From: JAYZBC01 sp036339375
GTDB taxonomy: Bacteria > Pseudomonadota > Alphaproteobacteria > MPNO01 > UBA2964
DNA length: 30,525 nucleotides
NCBI GenBank assembly: GCA_036339375.1
Contig: JAYZBC010000049.1
Location: 1-30,525 of the forward strand
Direction of reading: 5' to 3'
Below, one piece after another: positions 7,952 to 16,075 of the stretch. Every line of letters begins with the position of its first letter. Positions within the stretch are counted from its first letter, which is position 1. The notes under the pieces were generated by a model, which was not told where the DNA came from, ran no database searches, and saw only the letters and a program-made list of their open reading frames with translations. Both the position numbers and the translations under genes were made by a program.

Positions 7952-9249
7952 TAAATTTTCCTTGCCCATGGTGACTTCAAACGGCGACGTCTGTCATAGT
8001 CCAGCCACCATTTACCAGAGTGATCATCAGAACCAATAGTATCTACCGCTACAGGACCAGTCATTAATTTTGCGTTCGTGTTAAAAGGGATTTTTTTACC
8101 GTCTTCAACATCTTTGATGGCCTTCAAAAGCATCCGCCTATAGGCAATTATTGCTTTATCAGTCGTGGCAAGGTGTTCTTTACGACGGTCAAAGATCCTC
8201 CCTGGGGATTCAATAGCCCAATTGTCGTGCACATTTATATCTGATCCCATTCCGGTGAAGGTTTTATGTTTTTGTTCTTCCGGATCATAACCCCAATTAT
8301 TTGACCTATTTCGCCTCGGCTTATAATCCGGAATGTTATAAAGTTCTTCTCTTTGATCCCGCATTGCTTTTTTATCTACTTTCTCCTCAAATGCCGTGAA
8401 AATCGCATACCAATAACATTCTGTGTCTGTAACGGGTACATGCCATTGGCTGATGGTAATATCGTTGCTCATAGGAATTATAATTGCATTCGGAAAAGCA
8501 AGGTTTGTTACCCGCATGTGAACACCGTGGTTCTCCAAATCACGTTTTGAGAAAATTCGAAATCCAGAATTAGTGTTTTCTAAATCCAATTCTGGCCTGA
8601 CATTTTCACGCATTAGTTTGGTGACCGGAATTTCTTCGGTTGAATCACGAAATTGTTGACCATAGCCATCTGCAGAATCGGTATCTTCGAAAAACCTGTG
8701 TAAAAAAGATGCGTGAGCAGGATCTATCCCTACTTCGAGCGCTTGAAGCCAGTTAGCTTCAATATGACCTTTAAAAGCAAAAGTGTAGGCTGGAGGCGCG
8801 GTAAAACAATCAAAATTCGGTAAATTTGGAGGATCACCAGGCCCCAGGTAAGAAAAAATTATGCCACTTCTTTCGATACAAGGGTAAGATATATGTTGAA
8901 TTTTTTTATAAAATTGGCTGCCTTCCGGTTCAGCTGGCTGCTCCAAGCAAGCACCATTAACATCGAATAACCAACCGTGAAAAGGACACCTGATACCTCC
9001 ACCTTCTAGTCGCCCAAAACACAGATCCGCTCCCCTATGCGGACATTGCCGATCAAGGAGCCCAAAATTTCCGTTATCATCCCGGAATAAAACAAGTTTT
9101 TCTCCCATCAGTTCGACGGCAACAGCTGGCCGATCTCCCGGCAATTCATCAACAAGCGCTGCAGGTTGCCAAAATCGTCTCATCAATTCTCCAGCTGGTG
9201 TTCCACGACCTGTTTCCGTGACACGGTTGTTTTCATTTTGAGTTAACAT
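7951..9249 (-). CDS. Rieske non-heme iron oxygenase, alpha subunit (phthalate dioxygenase-like)
   Basis: A 432-residue ring-hydroxylating oxygenase. The Rieske 2Fe-2S cluster ligands are C69 and H71 (CPHRGADLC) and C88 and H91 (CPFHGW). The catalytic iron site follows in EVGIDPAHASFLH: bridging D176, then H179 and H184. Length and the early Rieske position fit the phthalate/vanillate type, which works as homo-oligomers without a beta subunit. A partner reductase is needed and none lies in the window. Such enzymes dihydroxylate, hydroxylate or demethylate aromatic and related compounds. The gene is first in a two-gene operon with the GS-like gene. It is divergent from the GMC oxidoreductase at 9424. 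Confidence 0.9.
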   Translation of the reverse strand: MLTQNENNRVTETGRGTPAGELMRRFWQPAALVDELPGDRPAVAVELMGEKLVLFRDDNGNFGLLDRQCPHRGADLCFGRLEGGGIRCPFHGWLFDVNGACLEQPAEPEGSQFYKKIQHISYPCIERSGIIFSYLGPGDPPNLPNFDCFTAPPAYTFAFKGHIEANWLQALEVGIDPAHASFLHRFFEDTDSADGYGQQFRDSTEEIPVTKLMRENVRPELDLENTNSGFRIFSKRDLENHGVHMRVTNLAFPNAIIIPMSNDITISQWHVPVTDTECYWYAIFTAFEEKVDKKAMRDQREELYNIPDYKPRRNRSNNWGYDPEEQKHKTFTGMGSDINVHDNWAIESPGRIFDRRKEHLATTDKAIIAYRRMLLKAIKDVEDGKKIPFNTNAKLMTGPVAVDTIGSDDHSGKWWLDYDRRRRLKSPWARKI

Positions 9250-9423
9250 GGGTTTAGGCTAATAGTCTTAGCTCGGAGGCGCAACACGTCGGATTGACAA
9301 ACAAACTGTCTCATGTCCAATGTGCTTTAATAAAAAATTTTACCAAGTTAAATAATATGAATTTTTTGTTTTATTATTCTGATTTTCTGAAAATTTAATG
9401 GCTGAAATAAAACCTTTGAAGAT
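9250..9423. promoter_or_regulatory. Divergent intergenic region between the Rieske and GMC genes
   Basis: These 174 bases must hold the promoters of both the leftward Rieske/GS operon and the rightward GMC/hydrolase operon. A 13-base palindrome, ATTTTCTGAAAAT, lies at 9382-9394. A TTGACA box at 9294-9299 has no convincing -10 partner at the right distance. Promoter positions therefore cannot be given. Confidence 0.35.
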
Positions 9424-11061
9424 ATGAATAGCCAAGAAACTTATGACTACATAATTGTCGGCGCGGGATCAGCCGGTTGCACTTTAGCAAACCGGTTGTC
9501 TGAGGATGAAAATGTTACTGTTCTTGTTTTAGAGGCAGGCGGTCAAGATCACGATCCTTTGATCCATGTTCCCCTCGGCTGGGGCAAAATTCTTTTCAAA
9601 CGATTACATGATTGGGGCTACTTTACTGAACCTGAACCAGAACTTAATAACCGCAGAGTAGAATGTGCCCGCGGAAAGGTTATTGGCGGTTCTTCATCGA
9701 TAAACGCTATGGCCTATGTGCGGTGTCACCCTGCTGATTATGACCGTTGGGCCAGTTTGGGACTGAAAGGATGGTCCTACGCTGAGGTTCTCCCTTACTT
9801 TAAACGTTCAGAAAATTGGGAGGGTGGTGAAAGCATGATCCGTGGCGGTGGTGGCCCTTTAACTGTCACCCAGAATATATATCCAGATCCCCTAAAGGAT
9901 GCTTGGTTTGAGGCTGGAGAAGCCGCAGGATATTCAGTAACTGAAGATTATAACGATACGCGGAATGAAGGATTTTGCGTGATGCAATCCACCATTCGAA
10001 ATGGAAAACGATGTAGTGCTGCGGTCGCATACCTAAGACCCGCCCAAAAAAGGTCTAATTTAACCGTAATAAATAAAACTTTGGTCACCCGACTAAAAAT
10101 AAACAAGGGAAAAATTCGAGGACTGGAATATTCACGAGCCGGACAAAAACACACCGTAAATTCAGACCGTGAAGTAATTCTCTCTGCAGGTGTTATAAAT
10201 TCACCACAGCTCCTGATGTTGTCAGGAATTGGAAATCCCAACCACCTGAAGGCACTCGATATAGAATGTTCCACACCCCTATACGGGGTTGGTCAAAATT
10301 TACAAGACCATATTGGCGTTGGCTTGGAATTTGAACGCAAAACAGATGGGCCTTTTGTTAAACATTTGCGTTATGACCGGATCACCCTTGCGATGATGCG
10401 AGCCTATTTTTTTGGAACGGGGTTTGCGACAGAAATGCCAGGACCCATCATGGCGTTCCTCAAAAGCGACCCCGAATTAAACCAACCTGATATACAACTC
10501 CTCACGCGGTTCGTCCCCCCAGAATCCCAACCCTGGTTTCCCGGATTGCGAAAAAAACCGAGGGATGCTTTCATGTGTCGGCCTGCTGTTTTGCACCCGG
10601 AAAGCAGAGGTGAAATTAAATTGAAGTCAAAAGACCCGCGTGAAAAGGTCGCCATCCATCAAAATTTTCTCACATCGGAAAGCGATTGGAGAACCCTTCG
10701 CACAGGTTTTGAGATTGTGCGTGAGGTAGCCAATAAAACACCATTAGATAAGTATAGAGGACCAGAAATTCAGCCCGGCCCCAATATAAAAAGTCGTGAA
10801 GACATTGATAATTATATACGGCAAACGGCTTGGACTGTTCATCATCCACTTGGAACCTGCAAAATGGGTTTAAAAAGTGATAAAATGGCAGTTGTCGACG
10901 AAGAACTCCGAGTCTTTGGCGTTGATGGTCTGCGGGTTGTGGATGCTTCGGTTATGCCTGACATGCCTGGCGGAAATATCAATGCTCCAGTAATTATGAT
11001 GGCAGAAAAAGCCTCAGACTTAATCAAGGGAGAGAAACCCCTGCAACCGGTTAGAATATAA
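9424..11061 (+). CDS. GMC-family FAD-dependent oxidoreductase (choline dehydrogenase-like)
   Basis: A 545-residue GMC oxidoreductase. The N-terminal dinucleotide motif IIVGAGSAGCTLANRL binds FAD, and the GMC signature GKVIGGSSSINAMAYVR follows around residues 85-101. The C-terminal active-site pair is H474 (HHPLGTCKMG) and N520 (NINAP). Members oxidise alcohols to aldehydes or ketones; BetA-like enzymes oxidise choline and others polyethylene glycol or aliphatic alcohols. No betaine aldehyde dehydrogenase lies nearby, so a choline role is not supported by context. The stop overlaps the start of the next gene as TAATG, indicating translational coupling with the serine hydrolase and a shared pathway. 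Confidence 0.92.
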   Translation: MNSQETYDYIIVGAGSAGCTLANRLSEDENVTVLVLEAGGQDHDPLIHVPLGWGKILFKRLHDWGYFTEPEPELNNRRVECARGKVIGGSSSINAMAYVRCHPADYDRWASLGLKGWSYAEVLPYFKRSENWEGGESMIRGGGGPLTVTQNIYPDPLKDAWFEAGEAAGYSVTEDYNDTRNEGFCVMQSTIRNGKRCSAAVAYLRPAQKRSNLTVINKTLVTRLKINKGKIRGLEYSRAGQKHTVNSDREVILSAGVINSPQLLMLSGIGNPNHLKALDIECSTPLYGVGQNLQDHIGVGLEFERKTDGPFVKHLRYDRITLAMMRAYFFGTGFATEMPGPIMAFLKSDPELNQPDIQLLTRFVPPESQPWFPGLRKKPRDAFMCRPAVLHPESRGEIKLKSKDPREKVAIHQNFLTSESDWRTLRTGFEIVREVANKTPLDKYRGPEIQPGPNIKSREDIDNYIRQTAWTVHHPLGTCKMGLKSDKMAVVDEELRVFGVDGLRVVDASVMPDMPGGNINAPVIMMAEKASDLIKGEKPLQPVRI

Positions 11062-11837
11062 TGACCATAAAACAAACAAACCTGAAAAATTATTCTTTAA
11101 GGCCTGAAAGGGTTAATTATAGCGGAGAGCAAGGAGGCCTGATCGGATACTTGTTTTTGCCTCCGGGCGGAGGCCCCTTCCCTTGTGTGATAGACAATCA
11201 TGGAAGTGCCACACCACCAGGAACGACTGATCTTTCGCACCCACAAACGGCAGCATTATTTTTGTCTTGGGGTTGTGCTTATTTATTTCCACACCGTGCA
11301 GGATATGGAGAATCTCCCGGAACGCCAGTAACAAAAGCGGTGCCCGCAAAAAGAGGAACCAAAGAGCATGACGATCAAATGTCTGAAAGGCTGGTGGTGG
11401 AAAATCGTGATGTAATTGAAGCCCTTAACTTTGTATCGAAACACCCAGAAATTGATCAACAACGAATTATTGTTATGGGAAGTTCTCTCGGCGGGATCCA
11501 TACGTTGTTGGCGCTGGCTACTGACACTCGTTGGAAATGTGGAATTGATTTTTCAGGTGGTGCTAGCCAGTGGGCACAACATCCAAAAATAAAAAAAATG
11601 CTGTTGGAAGCTGCAACAACCTTAACTCAACCAGTTTTCCTAATTCAGCCCGAAAACGATTTCAACATTTCTCCAACAAAAGAATTAAGCGCACTTTTAA
11701 AAGAACGGAATCACAAATTTAAGGCAAAAATATATCCACCTTGGGGAACGGATGGGGCCGAAGCCCACAGGTTTTGTGCTGCGGGACAACAAATTTGGGA
11801 AACAGATGTGAAAGCTTTTCTTAATGAATGTTTATAA
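11061..11837 (+). CDS. Serine hydrolase, dienelactone hydrolase / prolyl oligopeptidase-like
   Basis: A 258-residue alpha/beta hydrolase. The nucleophile is S142 in GSSLGG, the acid is D200 in PENDF, and the base is H236 in EAHRF, so the triad is intact. The family also shows in PCVIDNHGSA (oxyanion strand) and HRAGYGES. It resembles dienelactone hydrolase-like and S9-type esterases; the true substrate is unknown. No signal peptide is seen, so it should be cytoplasmic. It starts inside the GMC oxidoreductase stop codon (TAATG), so it is expressed with that gene and probably hydrolyses an ester or lactone in the same route. The convergent beta-propeller gene ends 12 bases away with no visible terminator. 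Confidence 0.85.
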   Translation: MTIKQTNLKNYSLRPERVNYSGEQGGLIGYLFLPPGGGPFPCVIDNHGSATPPGTTDLSHPQTAALFLSWGCAYLFPHRAGYGESPGTPVTKAVPAKRGTKEHDDQMSERLVVENRDVIEALNFVSKHPEIDQQRIIVMGSSLGGIHTLLALATDTRWKCGIDFSGGASQWAQHPKIKKMLLEAATTLTQPVFLIQPENDFNISPTKELSALLKERNHKFKAKIYPPWGTDGAEAHRFCAAGQQIWETDVKAFLNECL

Positions 11838-11849
11838 TTTATATTAGAA

Positions 11850-12935
11850 TCAACTGTTGTATGGTGATTTAATTCTACCCCCTATCTCTGGGGAATCGGC
11901 TGAATAGCGATACGCTCTAAATAAGGAATTCCCTGAACCACCTCGTTCAAGACCAAACCAATTGTAACTTCCAAAAAATGGAGAAACATATTCCCAAACA
12001 ATTCTTTGGTCCGGCGTAACCTCAAACACCCGTCCCATCTGGCCTTCACAAATTAAAGTATTTCCTGACTCAAGGCGCTGTGCACCAGAAATATTAGGAC
12101 TAAAAAATGTCCACGTCGGCTGACCTCTATAATCCCAAACCTCTTCTCCAGTTTTCATGTCGAGTTCAATGACGCGAGAAAAGGGGTTTAACGGGGTGTA
12201 AATTCCGTTTGCAAAAAATAGCAAATTCCCATTTTCCAGTACTTGGACGTCATGGGTCGTCCCCCACATAACGTCCTTTTTCAACCACCGAAATTTCTTT
12301 GTTTTCCTGTCGATGATCGCAAGGGTATGCGTACGACGAAAACTAACTAGAACATCGCCATTGTCTAAAGGAAAACAAGCATTGGCATGTGCAAACTCTT
12401 CACGATCACAAACATCAATGAGGGGGTGGGCCTCAATTTCTTCGTCAAGATGGAAATGCCACTCCCAAACCACCTCGCCCTTGGGACTAACTTCCTTTAC
12501 ATAATCCCCATAAATTCTGCCATCTCTTTCACTCTTCGGAATTCCGCCAATCACCCTTGCCGCTGCCTCATCAGGAATTGGCTCCCAACCGATATAGACT
12601 GTATTTCCATTTGGACAACGGCGAAAATCGTGGTGCTGCCCATGGTCTATATATTCCCAAACAACATTTCCGTCCCAGTCATATTCTCGGATCATTCCCC
12701 CTTTACCACGACGGAGAGGAGGGCCCTCTTCAGTACGCCCTGCCCATAATAGATTTCCATTTGGAAGAAGATAAGCGTAATTTCCAGGCGTCAGTGGGAA
12801 GTTCCAGTGATGAAGGACTTCACCACGCATCCCAACCAGATAGGCTTCCTTGCTGACCAACGGTACAATTAGGGTAAAACCGTCAGTCGCATGTTTTTCA
12901 TCAAAAAGTAGAATGCCTGTATCCCGATGTCTCAT
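11850..12935 (-). CDS. Arylsulfotransferase (ASST)-like beta-propeller protein
   Basis: A 361-residue protein built of six repeats with a core like NGNxL: PNGNLLWAG (58-66), PNGNTVYIG (108-116), DNGDVLVSF (191-199), ENGNLLFFA (234-242), ESGNTLICE (289-297) and GSGNSLFRA (333-341). Between them recur VVWEY-like strands (91, 155, 265, 313). This is the six-bladed propeller of the arylsulfotransferase family, which moves sulfate between phenols. Candidate histidines are H102 (QHHDF), H183 and H228 (TTHDVQVL). No signal peptide is visible, whereas the studied enzymes are periplasmic. Catalysis is unproven and a structural or binding role is possible. It is divergent from the amidohydrolase at 13054. 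Confidence 0.75.
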   Translation of the reverse strand: MRHRDTGILLFDEKHATDGFTLIVPLVSKEAYLVGMRGEVLHHWNFPLTPGNYAYLLPNGNLLWAGRTEEGPPLRRGKGGMIREYDWDGNVVWEYIDHGQHHDFRRCPNGNTVYIGWEPIPDEAAARVIGGIPKSERDGRIYGDYVKEVSPKGEVVWEWHFHLDEEIEAHPLIDVCDREEFAHANACFPLDNGDVLVSFRRTHTLAIIDRKTKKFRWLKKDVMWGTTHDVQVLENGNLLFFANGIYTPLNPFSRVIELDMKTGEEVWDYRGQPTWTFFSPNISGAQRLESGNTLICEGQMGRVFEVTPDQRIVWEYVSPFFGSYNWFGLERGGSGNSLFRAYRYSADSPEIGGRIKSPYNS

Positions 12936-13053
12936 CAGCCCCTCTTCAAACGATCTAAAACCTGTTCATACGACAAATTTTCCAAATTTGCATCTCCCCT
13001 TCAGTGAGAAATTGGAGTATTTTTTTATTAATGATAGCTGTAGAAATGAAACA

Positions 13054-13953
13054 ATGACGACCACACTTCAATACGCTCTGCCCCCAGACCCAAACACTAG
13101 ACCGCCGGGATTTAGGCTTCCAACAAATGCTTGTGATACACATTTTCATATCTTTGGTCCTCCGGATAAATTTCCTTTTTCAGAAAACCGCCGTTACACC
13201 CCTCCAGGAGCACCGTATGAACATTACCAAAATGTCCAGCGCCTGACTGGGCTAACACGTGGAATTGCAGTCCAACCCACTGCACATGGAATGGACAATT
13301 CAGCTATTATAGACGCCGCTATCAGATCAAAAGGTAATTTGCGTGCTGTTGTTCGGTTCGACAACAAAACGACTGACATGGAATTGGAAGAATTAAACGA
13401 GGCAGGAGCACGGGGAGCCAGGTTTTCTCTTATGTCAGATCGTCCCGGTAACGTGGCTATGATTGAACATGCTTTACCTCGTATGAAAAAACTCAATTGG
13501 TCTCTTGTTCTCCATGTCGAAAGTCATACATTGATAGAACATCAAGAATTCATTCAAAGTATTCCAATTCCTACGGTGATTGACCATTTGGCCCGGTGTA
13601 GACCTTCGAGTGGACTTAACCAGTCGGCGTTCGTTTTATTATTAAAACTTATAAGAAATGACCAATTTTGGACAAAAATTTGTAGTGTAGACAAAATCAG
13701 TGAACCTAAGGATAACAAAATAAATAACGGTCTCCCTTTTTCCGATGTCATCCCCTTCGGCAAAGCCGTTATTGAAACAGCGCCCGAAAAAATTTTGTGG
13801 GGTACGGACTGGCCGCATGGGAACACTTTTAACCCTGGCCAAATACCAAACGAAGGTGACCTCCTCGATCTGTTAGCCGAAATGGCAGGAAGTAAAACTA
13901 TACTTGAAAAAATTTTGGTTCAAAATCCCGAACGTTTATATTTTCAAAATTAA
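13054..13953 (+). CDS. Amidohydrolase family 2 protein (LigI / lactone hydrolase-like)
   Basis: I take the ATG at 13054 as start (299 residues). The open frame extends upstream to 12850, but that part has no family similarity and would overlap the divergent propeller gene. The protein shows the TIM-barrel metal motif DTHFH (H30, H32), a barrel histidine in VLHVESH, the strand VIDHLAR, and the catalytic aspartate in WGTDWPHGN. This is the subgroup of 2-pyrone-4,6-dicarboxylate lactonase (LigI) and 4-sulfomuconolactone hydrolase, which open lactones made during aromatic catabolism. The exact lactone cannot be assigned. No close downstream partner exists; dinB starts 190 bases later. Confidence 0.82.
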   Translation: MTTTLQYALPPDPNTRPPGFRLPTNACDTHFHIFGPPDKFPFSENRRYTPPGAPYEHYQNVQRLTGLTRGIAVQPTAHGMDNSAIIDAAIRSKGNLRAVVRFDNKTTDMELEELNEAGARGARFSLMSDRPGNVAMIEHALPRMKKLNWSLVLHVESHTLIEHQEFIQSIPIPTVIDHLARCRPSSGLNQSAFVLLLKLIRNDQFWTKICSVDKISEPKDNKINNGLPFSDVIPFGKAVIETAPEKILWGTDWPHGNTFNPGQIPNEGDLLDLLAEMAGSKTILEKILVQNPERLYFQN

Positions 13954-14143
13954 ACAAAAATTAAAACATTTCAAAAAAAGTTTTTATCTAACGCTCAAAG
14001 TCATACCTTGTGTCACCTCTTTTGGACTACCAACTCCCAAAAATACCAGATTTAATACTTGGAAAATTTAGCTCAGAACCTAATTTTCTCGTTTTTCCTA
14101 GAACACGATTGATCACAACCTAATTTCGTTCCATGTTAATTTT

Positions 14144-15433
14144 ATGCCATGGTTGTGCCGAGATTGCCTACAAACCGGTTCACCTTTCCCCCGCGTGAAA
14201 GGTGTTTGCCCAAATTGCGGTTCTACGAAAGTAATTTTCCACAACGAACTCAACACCTTGTCTATTGCTCATCTTGATTGTGATGCATTTTATGCTTCGA
14301 TTGAAAAAAGAGAAAATCGGAACCTAAAGGACAAACCGGTCCTCGTCGGTGGGCAGGGGGAACGTGGTGTTGTAATGGCCGCTTGCTATGTCGCAAGGCG
14401 TTTTGGCTGTAGGTCTGCAATGCCCATGTTCAAAGCGCGGGCACTTTGCCCTGACGCTGTGGTCATCCGCCCCGACATGAAAAAATACCAGAAAATAGGC
14501 AAGGACATACGCTCTCTGATGCTAGAAAAGACACCCCAAGTAGAGCCCATTTCAATTGATGAAGCTTTCTTGGATCTATCAGGAACAGAGAAATTGCACA
14601 GCGGATTTCCTGCACGCACGCTTGCCAACTTGAAAAATTTAATACAGGAAAAATTCAAAATCACTGTATCAATTGGTCTCAGCCATAATAAATTCCTATC
14701 AAAAATTGCATCGGGGTTAAGCAAACCCTCTGGTTTTCTTGTGGTTGGCAGAGCGGAAACCTTAAAATTTTTGGAAAATCTCCCCGTAAATAAAATTTGG
14801 GGGGTGGGGGTTGGCCTCCAAGCTCGGTTAAACCGCGACGGGTTCACTACAATTGGTAGTTTAAATTCGGCTCCGGAAAATTTTTTAGTGAAACGTTATG
14901 GACGCATCGGCAAAAGACTGTACTTTTTTTCTCAAGGTATAGACTCGAGGTCAGTAAATCCTTTGGAAAATCGAAAGAGCATCTCAGCGGAAACAACCTT
15001 TCCGGGCGATATTTCTGTAACCAAAACCCTGGAGGAACACTTGTGGCCTTTATGCGAAAAAGTTGCTTACCGGGCGAAAAAAAACAACTTTTCGGGAAAA
15101 GTTATAACTTTAAAACTCAAAACCTCAGATTTTCAAATTCGTACTCGAAGGCGGAAAATTTTTGCTCCGACGCAACTCGCTGAAAAAATTTGGCTCACCG
15201 GTAAAGATCTCCTGCAAAACGAAAAGAATAGTGATAGTTATCGTTTGATTGGCATTGGAATTAGCGAACTTTTTCCGAGCGAAATGGCTGATCCTCCAGA
15301 TTTGGTAAACCCGGATTTAGAGCAGTTAAAGTTAAGAGAACAAGCCATCGATAGGGTCAGGTCACGTTTTGGCAATAACGCTATAGAAAAAGGTAGAAGT
15401 TTCGCTAAGACGAGTCGGTATAAAACAAGTTAA
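14144..15433 (+). CDS. dinB: DNA polymerase IV (Y-family) with N-terminal Cys4 extension
   Basis: A 429-residue translesion DNA polymerase. The N-terminal extension has CxxC pairs at C5/C8 and C22/C25, a zinc-ribbon-like element. The catalytic core follows: D45 in LDCDAFYASIE and D139/E140 in SIDEAFLDLSG. The little-finger domain ends near SRFGNNAIEKGRSF. Pol IV copies past damaged bases and is error-prone. The four-cysteine form is common in alphaproteobacterial DinB. The E. coli-type C-terminal clamp-binding tail is not obvious. I find no clear alphaproteobacterial LexA box (GTTC-N7-GTTC) upstream, so SOS control is not supported. The eipA-like gene starts 36 bases downstream. Confidence 0.92.
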   Translation: MPWLCRDCLQTGSPFPRVKGVCPNCGSTKVIFHNELNTLSIAHLDCDAFYASIEKRENRNLKDKPVLVGGQGERGVVMAACYVARRFGCRSAMPMFKARALCPDAVVIRPDMKKYQKIGKDIRSLMLEKTPQVEPISIDEAFLDLSGTEKLHSGFPARTLANLKNLIQEKFKITVSIGLSHNKFLSKIASGLSKPSGFLVVGRAETLKFLENLPVNKIWGVGVGLQARLNRDGFTTIGSLNSAPENFLVKRYGRIGKRLYFFSQGIDSRSVNPLENRKSISAETTFPGDISVTKTLEEHLWPLCEKVAYRAKKNNFSGKVITLKLKTSDFQIRTRRRKIFAPTQLAEKIWLTGKDLLQNEKNSDSYRLIGIGISELFPSEMADPPDLVNPDLEQLKLREQAIDRVRSRFGNNAIEKGRSFAKTSRYKTS

Positions 15434-15469
15434 AATAATCTTCCTGGGGAAGTTTGTTTAGGAGAAAAT

Positions 15470-16048
15470 ATGAAATTCTGTTTAACCAGCTTGTTGTATT
15501 TTACCGTAGCCATCGCTGCCTCTTTTAACCTTAAGCCTGCCTTTTCTGCGGAAAGTAAAAATAATGACACTTACACACAAACTGAAATTTTTACGCAAGC
15601 AGAAGGTTTTTTTGGAACAACAACCAAGGGATTGGCGCAAGGTTTAGAAAAAATATTTTCTGACCTAGGGAAACCTAACGGTTATATTAAAGGGGATGAA
15701 TTCAGTGGTGCTTTTATAATTGGATTGCGTTACGGGCGGGGTAAATTCAAGCAGAAAAAAATAGCGGAAAAGGACATTTTTTGGCAGGGGCCTTCGGTTG
15801 GATTTGATTATGGTGGAAATCTTTCCAAGGTTTTTACTCTGGTATACCACCTCAAAAAACCGGGTGATCTTTATAGGCGCTTTCCCGGTGTAGAAGGGAG
15901 CCTCTACTGGATTGCCGGCATAAGTATTAATTATCAGCAATCGGGAGAGGTAATATTAGCGCCTATTCGAACAGGATTAGGCCTTCGAGCCGGTGCTAAT
16001 ATTGGGTATTTACATTACAATCAGGAACATAGCTGGATTCCCTTTTAA
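15470..16048 (+). CDS. EipA-family envelope protein (DUF1134)
   Basis: A 192-residue exported protein. It has a signal peptide with cleavage likely after A27 (KPAFSA). The conserved DUF1134 core runs from GTTTKGLAQGLEKIF through GKPNGYIKGDEF, GLRYGRGK and GPSVGFDYGGN to the C-terminal GLRAGANIGYLHY. The founding member, Brucella EipA, is a periplasmic beta-barrel-like protein needed for cell-envelope integrity; the family is largely alphaproteobacterial. A good AGGAG site precedes the ATG. It follows dinB closely and may share its transcript, though the two have no known functional link. It converges on the TRAP permease gene with 27 bases between, without a visible terminator. Confidence 0.85.
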   Translation: MKFCLTSLLYFTVAIAASFNLKPAFSAESKNNDTYTQTEIFTQAEGFFGTTTKGLAQGLEKIFSDLGKPNGYIKGDEFSGAFIIGLRYGRGKFKQKKIAEKDIFWQGPSVGFDYGGNLSKVFTLVYHLKKPGDLYRRFPGVEGSLYWIAGISINYQQSGEVILAPIRTGLGLRAGANIGYLHYNQEHSWIPF

Positions 16049-16075
16049 GAATAATTCAAAAATAGAAAAGCGGGA

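Noticed and set aside
9294..9299. TTGACA as a -35 box upstream of the GMC gene
   Set aside because: At 17 bases downstream there is only CCAATG, so no acceptable -10 element; called only as a general divergent promoter region.
12850..13053. Upstream extension of the amidohydrolase frame by 68 codons
   Set aside because: It overlaps the start of the divergent propeller gene, has no family similarity, and the ATG at 13054 gives a normal N-terminus just before the DTHFH motif.
14077..14126. Direct repeat AACCTAATTT (14077-14086 and 14117-14126) and possible SOS box upstream of dinB
   Set aside because: Ten AT-rich bases can recur by chance, and no GTTC-N7-GTTC LexA pattern is present.
14386..14847. 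Minus-strand open frame of 153 codons inside dinB
   Set aside because: Antisense to the conserved polymerase core and without any domain; taken as a shadow frame.
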